Assembly: GCF_000412635.1 (NCBI RefSeq) | Contig: NZ_ASTG01000003.1 | Coordinates: 124,001-188,000, forward strand | DNA: 64,000 nt | Direction: 5' to 3' | From: Sphingobium bisphenolivorans | Lineage (GTDB): Bacteria; Pseudomonadota; Alphaproteobacteria; Sphingomonadales; Sphingomonadaceae | Part shown: in pieces, positions 18,247 to 27,225 of the stretch | Position numbering within the stretch: position 1 is the stretch's first letter | How the letters are laid out: each line of letters begins with the position of its first letter | Notes under the pieces: model-generated | Databases searched by the model: none | The model's input: only the letters and a program-made list of their open reading frames with translations | What the model was told of the DNA's origin: nothing | Program-made: the position numbers and the translations under genes

Positions 18247-18276
18247 CCGTCACTCCGGATCGAGCCGGGGTGACGG
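18247..18276. repeat. palindromic repeat (CCGTCACTCCGG/CCGGGGTGACGG)
   Basis: A 12-bp inverted repeat with one mismatch (arms 18247-18258 and 18265-18276) flanks a 6-nt loop ATCGAG. The GTCAC...GTGAC ends match the outer ends of the element at 40709-40795. It is therefore probably one member of a dispersed family. It lies in the non-coding stretch between the kinase and prkA genes. Confidence 0.65.
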
Positions 18277-18680
18277 AAAAGGAGCCTCGATACCGCGCTC
18301 TCGCGTGACGGCAGCTCCTTCATGATCCTTTCCCCCGTCGAAGGGAACTTCCAGCCTTCATGGGAGATTATCTCTTTACCCTCTTTCCTATGAGGGCTTG
18401 AGGTGACACTATGTCTCATCGCGGCGGGGGATCGTCGCGCCGAACGGAAGAAGCGGCAAGACGGCGCGGCAAGCTCTGCCCGCCGATGAAGTGCCGATCG
18501 CGCAAATACCGGAATGCTTCTGCGTCGCCGGACAGGCATCCTGCGTTTCTACGTCAGAAATGTGCGGATGAATATTTGGACAGAATTGAAATTTTTGACC
18601 TAGCCTTGTTGTATTGCACTGTTTTTACAGGCCGCGAGCGTCTATATTGCACTTCACGGCTACTTTAGCGGGAGTCGCCA

Positions 18681-20624
18681 GTGACAAAGAACGAGCTGTT
18701 TTCCAGCTTCACGCAGAAATTCGATGACCGGCGTCAGGCCGAAATGTCCATTGAAGATTATCTGCTGGAATGTCGCAGTGATCCATTGATGCATGCCTCG
18801 GCGCCGGAGCGATTGCTGGCGGCGATCGGCGAGCCCGAGATCATCGATACATCGCGTGATGCGCGGCTGGGCCGGATCTTCATGAACCGGACGATCCGGC
18901 GCTACCGGAGCTTCGCGAATTTCTACGGCATGGAAGGGACGATCGAGCATATCGTCAGCTTCCTGCGGCATGCGAGCCAAGGGCTGGAGGAGCGCAAGCA
19001 GATCCTCTACCTGCTGGGGCCGGTGGGCGGCGGCAAGTCGTCGCTGGCCGAGCGGCTGAAGGCGCTGATGGAGGTGCACCCCATCTATGTGCTGAAGGCC
19101 GGAGATGAGATCAGCCCGATCTTCGAAAGCCCCCTGGCGCTGTTCGATGCCGAGACGCATGGCGACTATATCGAGCAGAATTATGCGATACCCCGGCGAC
19201 GGCTGACCGGCATGATCAGCCCGTGGTGCCGCAAGCGGCTGGACGAATTCGCGGGCGATATCTCGCAATTCAAGGTCGTGCGAATGATGCCATCGCGCAT
19301 GCGGCAGGTGGCGATCGCCAAGACCGAGCCGGGCGACGAGAATAATCAGGACATCAGCTCGCTGGTCGGCAAGGTCGATATCCGCAAGCTGGAGATGCTG
19401 AGCCAGAATGATCCCGATGCCTACAGCTATTCGGGCGGGCTCAACCGGGCGAACCAGGGGATGCTGGAATTCGTCGAGATGTTCAAGGCGCCGATCAAGA
19501 TGCTCCACCCGTTGCTGACCGCGACGCAGGAAGGCAATTATATCGGCACGGAGAATATCGGCGCGATCCCCTATAATGGGATCATCATGGCGCATTCCAA
19601 TGAATCGGAATGGGCGAATTTCAAGAATAACAAGAATAACGAAGCTTTCATCGACCGTATCTATGTTATCAAGGTTCCGTATTCTCTGCAGGCGACAGAG
19701 GAACGGCAAGTCTATGAAAAGCTGCTGCGGGAATCCGACCTCAGCAAAGCGCCTTGTGCGCCAGGGACATTGGACATGCTGGCGCGTTTCTCCGTGCTGA
19801 CGCGGCTGCGCGAGCATGAGAACAGCAATCTTTATTCCAAGATGCGCGTCTATGACGGCGAAATGCTGCGGGAGATCGATCCGCGCGCGAAAAGCATCCA
19901 GGAATATCGCGATGCCGCCGGCGTCGACGAGGGGATGGCTGGGACATCGACCCGCTTCGCCTTCAAGGCGTTGTCGGCGACCTTCAACCATGACAGCAGC
20001 GAGATCGCGGCCGACCCGGTGCACCTCATGTATGTGCTGGAAGGCATGGTGCGGCAGGAGCAGTTCCCCGCCGAGGTCGAGGCCAAATATCTGGAGTTCA
20101 TCAAGGGCGAGCTTGGGCCGCGCTATGCCGAGTTCATCGGCAATGAAATCCAGAAGGCCTATCTGGAATCCTATAATGATTATGGGCAGAATCTGTTCGA
20201 CCGCTATGTCGCCTATGCCGACGCGTGGATCGAGGATCTGGACTTCAAGGACCCGGATACCGGGCAGTTGCTGGACCGCGAGGTCATCAACCAGGAATTG
20301 TCGAAGACGGAGAAGCCGGCCGGCATCGCCAATCCCAAGGATTTCCGCAACGAGGTCGTGAAGTTCGCGCTGCGCATGCGGGCGAGCAATGACGGGCGGA
20401 ACCCTTCGTGGACGTCTTATGAGAAAATTCGCGAGGTGATCGAAAAGCGGATGTTCAGCCAGGTCGAGGACCTGTTGCCGGTGATCAGCTTCGGGTCGAA
20501 GAAGGATGGCGAGACGGCGACCAAGCATGACGAGTTCGTGTCGCGCATGATCGAGCGCGGCTATACCGAGCGGCAGGTGAGGCGGCTGGTGGAATGGTAT
20601 ATCCGGGTGAAGCAGGCCGGGTGA
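18681..20624 (+). CDS. prkA: PrkA family serine protein kinase
   Basis: This 647-residue protein (YeaG in E. coli) has an AAA-type N-terminal half with P-loop GPVGGGKSS at residues 113-121. GTENIGAIPYNGIIMAHSNESEW and IDRIYVIKVPYSLQ follow, and the C-terminal half is kinase-like. Its length is normal. PrkA/YeaG acts in stress and stationary-phase adaptation (nitrogen starvation in E. coli, sporulation in Bacillus), and recent work treats some members as proteases rather than kinases. The start is GTG 18681 with GGGAG upstream. It is followed by yeaH and spoVR, a strongly conserved trio. Confidence 0.95.
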   Translation: MTKNELFSSFTQKFDDRRQAEMSIEDYLLECRSDPLMHASAPERLLAAIGEPEIIDTSRDARLGRIFMNRTIRRYRSFANFYGMEGTIEHIVSFLRHASQGLEERKQILYLLGPVGGGKSSLAERLKALMEVHPIYVLKAGDEISPIFESPLALFDAETHGDYIEQNYAIPRRRLTGMISPWCRKRLDEFAGDISQFKVVRMMPSRMRQVAIAKTEPGDENNQDISSLVGKVDIRKLEMLSQNDPDAYSYSGGLNRANQGMLEFVEMFKAPIKMLHPLLTATQEGNYIGTENIGAIPYNGIIMAHSNESEWANFKNNKNNEAFIDRIYVIKVPYSLQATEERQVYEKLLRESDLSKAPCAPGTLDMLARFSVLTRLREHENSNLYSKMRVYDGEMLREIDPRAKSIQEYRDAAGVDEGMAGTSTRFAFKALSATFNHDSSEIAADPVHLMYVLEGMVRQEQFPAEVEAKYLEFIKGELGPRYAEFIGNEIQKAYLESYNDYGQNLFDRYVAYADAWIEDLDFKDPDTGQLLDREVINQELSKTEKPAGIANPKDFRNEVVKFALRMRASNDGRNPSWTSYEKIREVIEKRMFSQVEDLLPVISFGSKKDGETATKHDEFVSRMIERGYTERQVRRLVEWYIRVKQAG

Positions 20625-20715
20625 CGGAGGGCTGGTGGTGCCTCGACCCGACGGATCGCATCGAGGCCAGTATTGATGGAGGCGCGCGTCCTGTGAAGGA
20701 GTATATCTGGCTGTC

Positions 20716-22023
20716 ATGCACATAGTCGACAGACGGCTTAATCCGGGAGGCAAGAGCCTGGTCAACAGGCAGCGCTTCCTGCGGCGGGCGAGGGCTTATG
20801 TCAGCCAGGCGGTGCGCGACAGCCTGAAGGACCGGAGCATCAAGGATCTGGACAAGGAAGGCCAGATCACCATCCAGCGCGACGCCATCCACGAGCCGAC
20901 GTTGCACAAGGCCGGGCAGGGCGGCAATCGCGAGCGCGTCTTTCCCGGCAACAAGGAATATATGGAGGGCGACCGGATCAAGCGGCCGAACGGCGGCGGC
21001 GGATCGGGCAGCCAGGCCGGGCAGGGCGAGGGGAATGACGATTTCCAGTTCGTACTGAGCCGGGAGGAATTTCTGGGACTGTTCCTGGACGATCTGGAGC
21101 TGCCCGACCTAGCCAAGCGGCGGCTGATCGGCGGGGCGGTCGACGGCATCAGGCGGGCGGGCTATTCGACGGTGGGAAGCCCGTCGAACCTCTCGGTGCC
21201 ACGCACGATGCAGAAGGCGATGTCGCGGCGGATCGCGCTGCGGCGGCCGAGCAGCCGCGAACTGCGGGAGATCGAGGAGGAGATCGCCGCGATCGAGGCA
21301 CGCGACCCTGCGGGAGCGGACGACGCGGTGCGGCTGGAACGGCTGCGCGAGGAGCGGTCGCACATCATTCGGCGGCGGAACCTGATCGCCTATATCGACC
21401 CGGTGGACCTGCGCTACCGGCGTTTCGAGAATGTGCCAAAGCCCGTGGCGCAGGCGGTGATGTTCTGCCTGATGGACGTCTCCGGCTCCATGACCGAGCA
21501 TATGAAGGACCTGGCCAAGCGCTTCTTCGCGCTGCTGCATCTGTTCCTGACGCGCTGCTATGAACATGTCGAGGTGGTGTTCATCCACCATACCGACCGG
21601 GCGGCCGAGGTCGATGAGCAGACCTTCTTCTACAGCACGGTGACGGGCGGGACGCTGGTGTCGAGCGCGCTCGACAAGCTGCTGGAGGTGGCGAAGGACC
21701 GTTATCCGTCGGATGACTGGAATATCTATGTCGCGCAGGCGTCCGATGGCGACACGATGCAGTCGGACAATGGCAAGGTGGTGAGCCTGATGAACGATGA
21801 GATCCTGCCGATGTCACAATATGTCGCCTATCTGGAGGTCGGGCGCGAGGAATTCGCGGACATCGAGGCGGTGGGTACGCGGTCGGGCCTGTGGCAGGCC
21901 TATGCGCCGGTGAGCGAGGCGAACCGCAATTTCGTGATGCGCAAGGTGCATCATAGGCGGGAAATATACCCCGTCTTCCGTGAGTTGTTCCAGCGCAAGG
22001 GCGTGGCGGAGCGGACGGCATGA
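20716..22023 (+). CDS. yeaH: YeaH/YhbH family protein (DUF444)
   Basis: The 435-residue protein has HIVDRRLNPGGKSLVNRQRFLRRAR at the start, a Gly-rich linker GGGGSGSQAGQGEG near residue 95, and a von Willebrand A-like domain with the metal-site motif LMDVSGSMTEHMKD (DxSxS). YeaH homologues work with the PrkA kinase in stress signalling. A 91-bp gap separates it from prkA, and its stop overlaps the spoVR start by 4 bp. The partner role is known by association across bacteria. Confidence 0.94.
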   Translation: MHIVDRRLNPGGKSLVNRQRFLRRARAYVSQAVRDSLKDRSIKDLDKEGQITIQRDAIHEPTLHKAGQGGNRERVFPGNKEYMEGDRIKRPNGGGGSGSQAGQGEGNDDFQFVLSREEFLGLFLDDLELPDLAKRRLIGGAVDGIRRAGYSTVGSPSNLSVPRTMQKAMSRRIALRRPSSRELREIEEEIAAIEARDPAGADDAVRLERLREERSHIIRRRNLIAYIDPVDLRYRRFENVPKPVAQAVMFCLMDVSGSMTEHMKDLAKRFFALLHLFLTRCYEHVEVVFIHHTDRAAEVDEQTFFYSTVTGGTLVSSALDKLLEVAKDRYPSDDWNIYVAQASDGDTMQSDNGKVVSLMNDEILPMSQYVAYLEVGREEFADIEAVGTRSGLWQAYAPVSEANRNFVMRKVHHRREIYPVFRELFQRKGVAERTA

Positions 22024-23561
22024 GCGTGGCTCTGGCGCCCGAGCCGCTGTTCACCGGGAGCGACTGGGACTTTTCGCTGGTCAACCGCATCTATGAAGTG
22101 GTCGAGCCGATCGCGCTTCAGGAAATGAAGCTCAATATCTATCCCAACCAGATAGAGATCATCAGCGCGGAACAGATGCTGGACGCCTATTCGTCCATCG
22201 GCATGCCGCTTTTCTACAAGCATTGGTCGTTTGGCAAGCAGTTCGTGACCAATGAAATGATGTATCGCAAGGGGCTGCGTGGCCTTGCCTATGAGCTGGT
22301 GATCAACAGCGATCCCTGCATCAACTATCTGATGCAGGAAAATAGCGCAACGATGCAGACTTTGGTCATTTCGCACGCTGCATTCGGTCATAATCATTTC
22401 TTCAAGAATAATTATGTCTTCAAGCAGTGGACGGATGCGGAGGGCATCCTCGACTATCTGGAGTTCGCCAAGCGCTATATCGCGCAGTGCGAGGAGCGGC
22501 ACGGGCAGTTGGCGGTGGAGCGGGTGCTGGACGCCGCGCATGCGCTGATGAACCAGGGCGTGCATCGCTATGCCCGGGTGCGGCCGCGCGACCTGAAGGC
22601 GGAGGCCGCGCGGGAGGCGGAGCGGCAGGCCTATCGCGACCGCATCTATGACGATCTGTGGCGCACCGTGCCGACTGGGGCGAAGGCGGACGCGGTGCCC
22701 AATGAGGCGCGGCGCGCGGCGCTGGGGCTGCCGCAGGAGAATATCCTCTATTTTCTGGAGAAGACTGGGCCTCGGCTGGAAAGCTGGCAGCGAGAGGTGC
22801 TGCGCATTGTGCGGCTGATCGCGCAATATTTCTACCCGCAGCGCCAGACCAAGGTGATGAACGAGGGCGCGGCGACCTATACCCATTATCGGATCATGAC
22901 GACGCTGCATGAGCGCGGGTGGATCACCGATGGCGCCTTCATGGAATTCCTGCAGTCGCACACCAATGTCGTCTATCAGCCGACCTATGATTCCGGGCAG
23001 TTCGGCGGCTTCAACCCCTATGCGTTGGGCTTTGGCGTGATGATGGACATCGAGCGGCTGTGCCTGAAGCCGACGCAGGAGGACCGGGAATGGTTCCCCG
23101 ACATCGCGGGATCGGGCGATCCGGTGGAGGTGCTGAAGGATATCTGGGCGAACTATCGCGACGAAAGCTTCGTCTCGCAATATCTGAGCCCGCACATGAT
23201 CCGCCACTGGCGGCTGTTCAACATCGTCGATCGGGCGGCCGAGTCGGAGCTGCGGGTGGAGGCGATCCATGACGAGCGCGGCTATCGGCGCATCCGCCGG
23301 GCGCTGGCGCGGGAATATGATATCGGACGGCAGGAGCCCGACATCCAGGTGGTGGACGTCGATCTGGCGGGCGACCGCAAGCTGATCGTCGAGCATGCGG
23401 TGCTGGACGGGGTGCAGCTGGACCCCGATGATACCGTCATGGTGCTGCAAAATCTGGCCAATCTGTGGGGCTATGAGGTGCTGCTGAAAGAGGTGGATGC
23501 GGAGAGCCGCAGGGAGCTGAAAAGCCATAGCGCGCAACCCCGACTGGCCTGGCTGCGCTGA
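22020..23561 (+). CDS. SpoVR family protein
   Basis: The 513-residue protein begins with a family-typical FTGSDWDFSLVNRIYEVVEPIALQ. It contains the His/Asn-rich VISHAAFGHNHFFKNN, TYDSGQFGGFNPYALGFGVM and HMIRHWRLFNIVD. SpoVR (YcgB in E. coli) is needed for spore cortex formation in Bacillus but is widespread in non-spore formers, where it tracks with prkA and yeaH and stress response. Start ATG 22020 overlaps the yeaH stop. Biochemical activity is unknown to me. Confidence 0.94.
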   Translation: MSVALAPEPLFTGSDWDFSLVNRIYEVVEPIALQEMKLNIYPNQIEIISAEQMLDAYSSIGMPLFYKHWSFGKQFVTNEMMYRKGLRGLAYELVINSDPCINYLMQENSATMQTLVISHAAFGHNHFFKNNYVFKQWTDAEGILDYLEFAKRYIAQCEERHGQLAVERVLDAAHALMNQGVHRYARVRPRDLKAEAAREAERQAYRDRIYDDLWRTVPTGAKADAVPNEARRAALGLPQENILYFLEKTGPRLESWQREVLRIVRLIAQYFYPQRQTKVMNEGAATYTHYRIMTTLHERGWITDGAFMEFLQSHTNVVYQPTYDSGQFGGFNPYALGFGVMMDIERLCLKPTQEDREWFPDIAGSGDPVEVLKDIWANYRDESFVSQYLSPHMIRHWRLFNIVDRAAESELRVEAIHDERGYRRIRRALAREYDIGRQEPDIQVVDVDLAGDRKLIVEHAVLDGVQLDPDDTVMVLQNLANLWGYEVLLKEVDAESRRELKSHSAQPRLAWLR

Positions 23562-23735
23562 AGCGGGGGAAGCGAGGGGCGGGCACCTGACGCCTGCGAG
23601 ATTCCATTTTCATATCCGATGCGAAAAGGGTAGATTGCTGCCGGTTTTCGCGGGAGAGAGGGCGTTGACCAAGGGCGCTTGAGGGTGCCTGCGGATCTGC
23701 GTCGATCGATCCCGCGACAGGCAGGAGTTCGATTC

Positions 23736-23939
23736 ATGACGAATGCTCTCAATCGAGAAGAGTGTCTTGAGCGGGCCAGAATGCACGAGCAGCTGGCGCG
23801 GGCGACCGACGACGCCACCGCGCGCATGGTGCATCAGGCGATGGCCGCGGAATTCCGCCGCCGGGCCGAGTCCGATCCGCTGGGCGAACTGCGCCCCGTC
23901 AACAGACCGGTGATGGAGCTTTGCCCCAATACGCTCTGA
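23736..23939 (+). CDS. small hypothetical protein
   Basis: The 67-residue protein reads MTNALNREECLERARMHE at its start and is mostly predicted helix with many charged residues. I do not recognise a family beyond a general likeness to short sphingomonad proteins of the form ECxxRAxxHExLAxxA. The start is ATG 23736, with GCAGGAG 10 bases upstream; the track open from 23679 lacks an RBS. It lies 175 bp after spoVR and faces cobF tail to tail with 13 bp between, so it may be a separate unit. Confidence 0.6.
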   Translation: MTNALNREECLERARMHEQLARATDDATARMVHQAMAAEFRRRAESDPLGELRPVNRPVMELCPNTL

Positions 23940-23952
23940 CGAGCGCCCTGCC

Positions 23953-24696
23953 TCAGCCTGACCGCCTGCGCAGCAGGTAGATGTCCATGATCCAGCCATG
24001 CTCTTCCCGGAGCATGGCTCTTTGCGCCACGATCCGCGCGCCCGTCGAAGACAGCGGGCCGTGGCAGAGCGCCTGATGCGGCATGCCGAGATAGGCGCCC
24101 CACCATATATCGATCCCCTCCGGTTTCAGTGTCTGGAAGGCGCAGCCGCCGTCCAGCATGACGACGATGGTGGAGGCGCAGGCGGGCCAGCCCTGTTCGC
24201 GCAGCCGCCGTCCGGTGGTGATCAGCACCGGTTCGGCCAGATCGTTGAGGCAGATAGCATGAGCCGCGGTAAGCGCCTGCATGCTGGTGATGCCGGGAAT
24301 GACGCTGATGTCGAGGCCGGGCAGGCGCGCGGCGATGCGCAGGCTGCTGTCATAGAGAGAGGGATCGCCCCAGACGAGAAGGGCCAGCGTGCCGCCATCG
24401 GGGAGATGCTGCCTGATCTGCTCCATCCAGAGGCCCGCAATGGCGTCGTGCCAATCGAGCACGGCATCGACATAGGCGGGCTGGTCGGCGCGCGTCGGCA
24501 TGTCGAATTCGACGATGCTGACGGGCCGGTCAAGGACTTGCGCGCAGATGGTGCGGCGCAGGTCGATGAGGTCCGACTTCGCGTCGCCCTTGCGCGGCAG
24601 CAGGATGAGGTCGGCATCATTCATCGCGCGGATCGCGGCCAGCGTCAGATGATCGGGATTGCCGGTGCCGATGCCGATGAGGGAGAGACGGATCAT
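23953..24696 (-). CDS. cobF: precorrin-6A synthase (deacetylating)
   Basis: CobF methylates precorrin-5 at C1 and removes the C1 acetyl group in the aerobic pathway. The 247-residue protein has IGIGTGNPDHLTLAAIRAMNDADLILLPRKG, then LALLVWGDPSLYDSSLR and VIPGITSMQAL, the SAM-binding tetrapyrrole methylase pattern. CobF has no counterpart in the anaerobic pathway, so it marks an oxygen-dependent route. ATG 24696 overlaps the cobB stop (ATGA). It is the last gene of the cobL-cobE-cobM-cobB-cobF run. Confidence 0.95.
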   Translation of the reverse strand: MIRLSLIGIGTGNPDHLTLAAIRAMNDADLILLPRKGDAKSDLIDLRRTICAQVLDRPVSIVEFDMPTRADQPAYVDAVLDWHDAIAGLWMEQIRQHLPDGGTLALLVWGDPSLYDSSLRIAARLPGLDISVIPGITSMQALTAAHAICLNDLAEPVLITTGRRLREQGWPACASTIVVMLDGGCAFQTLKPEGIDIWWGAYLGMPHQALCHGPLSSTGARIVAQRAMLREEHGWIMDIYLLRRRSG

Positions 24697-26069
24697 GAGG
24701 TGACTTCCGATGCGGCGGCAATGAGGTGGAAGAAGCTGCCGGTCACCTGACCGCGCCGGGAGCCGGTGGCGGCGACGGCGCGCCCCTCCGCATCGGTGAC
24801 GGTGGCGAGAGGGCTGTCCGGCTGATCGATGATGGTCGAATAGTGGAATTCATGGCCGTTGAGCAGCGCGCCTTCGGGGAAGCCGGGCATCGGGGCGAGC
24901 AGACGGGCGCGGCGGTAGCCAAGGTGCAGGCGGCGGTCGGCGAAGCTGGTGACCAGGCCGAGCAGGCCGGCCATTTCATGGGTGCGGCCATCCGCGTCGA
25001 TGAGGGCGCTGCCGAGCACCATATAGCCGCCGCACTCGCCATGGATGGGGCGGGTGAGGGCATGGGAGCGCAGTCCGGCGTGGAAGCGGGTGGAGCCAGC
25101 GATGCGGCCGGCGTGGAGTTCGGGATAGCCACCGGGTAGCCAGATGGTATCCGCGCCCGGATCGGGTGCTTCGTCGGCGAGCGGTGAGAAAGGGAGGACT
25201 TCCGCGCCCGCCGCACGCCAGTCGGCAAGGAGATGGGCGTAGGTGAAGGTGAAGGCGGCGTCGGATGCGAGCGCGATGCGCTGGCCGGGCGGGGGGAGCG
25301 CGCCTCTTTCCGAGGGGGCCAGGGCTCCTGCGCAGTTAGGAGGCCCGTTCAGGCGACGGGGCTGGGTTCCTGCCTTCGCAGGAGCACGGTGCGAGGCCTC
25401 CAAAATCCTGTTTATATCCACATGCGCGGAAATAATCGCGCCGAAGCGATCGAGCATCGCGTCCAGATCGGCTTGCTCGGCGGCCTGAACGAGGCCGAGA
25501 TGGCGTTCGGGCAAGGTCAGATCGGCCGAGCGCGGGATGGCGCCGAGGACCGGGATGCCCGCCGCCGCCATCGCGCCGGAGATGAGGTCGCGGTGGCGCT
25601 CGCTTGCCACGCGGTTGAGGATGACGCCTGCGATCTGGACGTCCGGGCGCAGGCTGCGGAAGCCCTGCGCGATGGCGGCGGCGGACTGGCTCTGCCCCGA
25701 CACGTCCATGACGAGCAGCACGGGCCAGCCGAGCGCGGCGGCGATGTCGGCGCTGGAGCCGTTGCCTGCTTCCCCGGGGGTCGCGGCGCCGTCGAACAGG
25801 CCCATGACTCCCTCCGCCAGCGCGATGTCGGCGTTCTCCGCCTCAGCGGCGAGGGCGGCGAGGCGGTCGGGCGCCATGCCCCAGCTGTCGAGATTGAAGG
25901 AGGGGCGGCGAGCAGCGGCAGACTGAAAGGCGGGGTCGATATAGTCGGGGCCGCTCTTGAACGGCTGGACCGTCATGCCGGCATTGGTAAGCGCGCGCAG
26001 CAGGCCGAGCGTCACCGTCGTCTTGCCGGAGCCCGAGCGCGGGGCGGCGATGAGAAGGCCGGGCGTCAT
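24693..26069 (-). CDS. cobB: hydrogenobyrinic acid a,c-diamide synthase, with an inserted repeat-derived linker
   Basis: CobB amidates the a and c carboxylates of hydrogenobyrinic acid with glutamine and ATP. The 458-residue protein has the P-loop [10 protein letters not shown] (residues 9-18), the [14 protein letters not shown] motif, and a C-terminal glutaminase domain with [10 protein letters not shown] and the catalytic cysteine in [11 protein letters not shown]. Between the domains, residues about 224-262 read [19 protein letters not shown] and continue Ser/Pro-rich before [15 protein letters not shown]. The matching DNA (25286-25400) looks like a dispersed palindromic repeat. The protein is otherwise intact. 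ATG 26069 overlaps the cobM stop. Confidence 0.94.
   Translation of the reverse strand: MTPGLLIAAPRSGSGKTTVTLGLLRALTNAGMTVQPFKSGPDYIDPAFQSAAARRPSFNLDSWGMAPDRLAALAAEAENADIALAEGVMGLFDGAATPGEAGNGSSADIAAALGWPVLLVMDVSGQSQSAAAIAQGFRSLRPDVQIAGVILNRVASERHRDLISGAMAAAGIPVLGAIPRSADLTLPERHLGLVQAAEQADLDAMLDRFGAIISAHVDINRILEASHRAPAKAGTQPRRLNGPPNCAGALAPSERGALPPPGQRIALASDAAFTFTYAHLLADWRAAGAEVLPFSPLADEAPDPGADTIWLPGGYPELHAGRIAGSTRFHAGLRSHALTRPIHGECGGYMVLGSALIDADGRTHEMAGLLGLVTSFADRRLHLGYRRARLLAPMPGFPEGALLNGHEFHYSTIIDQPDSPLATVTDAEGRAVAATGSRRGQVTGSFFHLIAAASEVTS
25290..25400. repeat. palindromic repeat element inside cobB, in frame
   Basis: The interdomain part of cobB contains GTTCCTGCCTTCGCAGGAGC (25366-25385), a hairpin of CTGC/GCAG-type arms. 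A partner hairpin-like GGGCTCCTGCGCAGTTAGGA lies at about 25322-25341. This sequence style (hairpins with CTCCTGCG...GCAGGA) is that of dispersed intergenic palindromes in sphingomonads. Read on the minus strand it codes for about 35 residues rich in Ala, Pro, Arg and Gly. It keeps the frame and lies between domains. Confidence 0.7.
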
Positions 26070-26848
26070 TCTCTGCCAATGAATTGCGAGTCGGCCGACG
26101 AGGGGCGAAAGCGGCGGTCATAGCCCGGCGCGTAGAGGCTGCTTTCGGCAAAGTCCGCTTCGCCGAGCACCGGGCCGACGAGGATCAGCGCGGTGCGTTC
26201 CGGGCCGCCGACGGCGGCTTGCTCTACCGTCGCGAGGGTGGCGCGGACGACCCGCTGGTCGGGCCAGCTCGCGCGCCAGACGATCGCGACCGGGCAGTCG
26301 GGACCGTAAAGCGGGCTGAGGTCAGCCACCACGCTCGCCAGATTATGGATCGACAGGTGGATGGCGAGGGTCGCGCCTGTCGCGCCGAAGGCGGTCAGGC
26401 TTTCGCGTGGCGGCATGGCGCTGGCGCGGCCCGGGGTGCGCGTGAGGACGAGCGACTGGCCGAGTTCGGGCAGCGTCAGTTCGGTGCCGAGCGCGGCGGC
26501 GGCGGCGGCGAAGGAGGGAACGCCGGGGGTGATGCTGAAGGGGATGTCGAGCGCCTTCAGCCGGCGGAGCTGCTCGCCCATCGCAGACCAGACCGAGACA
26601 TCGCCGCTGTGGAGACGGGCGATATCGTGGCCGGCGACGTGGGCTTCGCTGATCGTGGCGATGATCTCGTCCAGCGTCAGCGGCGCGGTGTTCACGATGG
26701 TCGCGCCGGGCGGGCAATGATCGAGGATCGCGGCGGGAACCAGTGAGCCGGCATAGAGGCAGACGGGGCTGGCAGCGATGAGATCGCGGCCGCGCAGGGT
26801 GAGGAGGTCGGGCGCGCCGGGGCCTGCGCCGATGAAATGGACGGTCAT
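26066..26848 (-). CDS. cobM: precorrin-4 C11-methyltransferase
   Basis: CobM converts precorrin-4 to precorrin-5 with SAM. The 260-residue protein starts [24 protein letters not shown] and has [55 protein letters not shown] and [11 protein letters not shown], all closely family-typical. ATG 26848 overlaps the cobE stop (ATGA). The longer open frame to 27436 is antisense run-on through cobE and is rejected. It shares the tetrapyrrole methylase fold with cobI, cobJ, cobF and cobL nearby. Confidence 0.95.
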   Translation of the reverse strand: MTVHFIGAGPGAPDLLTLRGRDLIAASPVCLYAGSLVPAAILDHCPPGATIVNTAPLTLDEIIATISEAHVAGHDIARLHSGDVSVWSAMGEQLRRLKALDIPFSITPGVPSFAAAAAALGTELTLPELGQSLVLTRTPGRASAMPPRESLTAFGATGATLAIHLSIHNLASVVADLSPLYGPDCPVAIVWRASWPDQRVVRATLATVEQAAVGGPERTALILVGPVLGEADFAESSLYAPGYDRRFRPSSADSQFIGRE

Positions 26849-27225
26849 GCGGGTCTTCCTTCGGCAAGGGCGCAGGTGGCGAGGCGATCGGGCGAGATAT
26901 GGCGGGGCGCAAGCAGGCGGGCGCCGGGACCTGCGGCGGCGAGGGCGGCGGCTTCCGCGACGCTGCCCGTGTCGTGGGCGGCGAGGCTGGCGGGGGAATG
27001 GGTGAGGGTGGTCTGTTGCTCCAGCGCCTGCCCGTCGAGCAGGATAAGCGCGAGGGCGAGCGATTGCGCGAGCGGGGCGAGTTGAGGCGCCTTGGCGCGC
27101 AAGGTGGCGAGGGCGTCGGGCATCGGCTGGCCCTGGGTGGCGGCGCTGAGCGCGGCGTGGAGCGAGGCGGGGGTCGCGCCCGCGCGGCAGCCGAAGCCGG
27201 CAACGATCACAGGGTGACGCTCCAT
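26845..27225 (-). CDS. cobE: cobalamin biosynthesis protein CobE (CbiG C-terminal type)
   Basis: The 126-residue protein starts [26 protein letters not shown], the typical CobE/CbiG C-domain opening, and contains [22 protein letters not shown]. In the aerobic route CobE is required, but its exact catalytic part is unsettled; the CbiG equivalent opens the delta-lactone in the anaerobic route. The start is ATG 27225, within the end of cobL (19-bp overlap). Its end overlaps cobM by 4 bp. Confidence 0.88.
   Translation of the reverse strand: MERHPVIVAGFGCRAGATPASLHAALSAATQGQPMPDALATLRAKAPQLAPLAQSLALALILLDGQALEQQTTLTHSPASLAAHDTGSVAEAAALAAAGPGARLLAPRHISPDRLATCALAEGRPA

Larger units (their letters stand above)
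18072..18680. other. 609-bp gene-free stretch with palindromic repeats and prkA leader
   Basis: No open frame here looks like a gene: the reading frames at 18068-18325 and 18411-18668 are rich in Arg/Ser and run across palindromes. The left half holds two palindromic repeat elements (listed separately). The right part, 18560-18670, is markedly AT-richer. It has a TATATT box at about 18642 near the start of prkA and a GGGAG Shine-Dalgarno just upstream of 18681. It probably contains the prkA promoter, but I cannot assign a sigma factor. Confidence 0.5.

Noticed and set aside
18681-23561. Sporulation genes implying a spore former
   Set aside because: SpoVR and PrkA are widespread in non-sporulating proteobacteria as the prkA-yeaH-spoVR stress unit.
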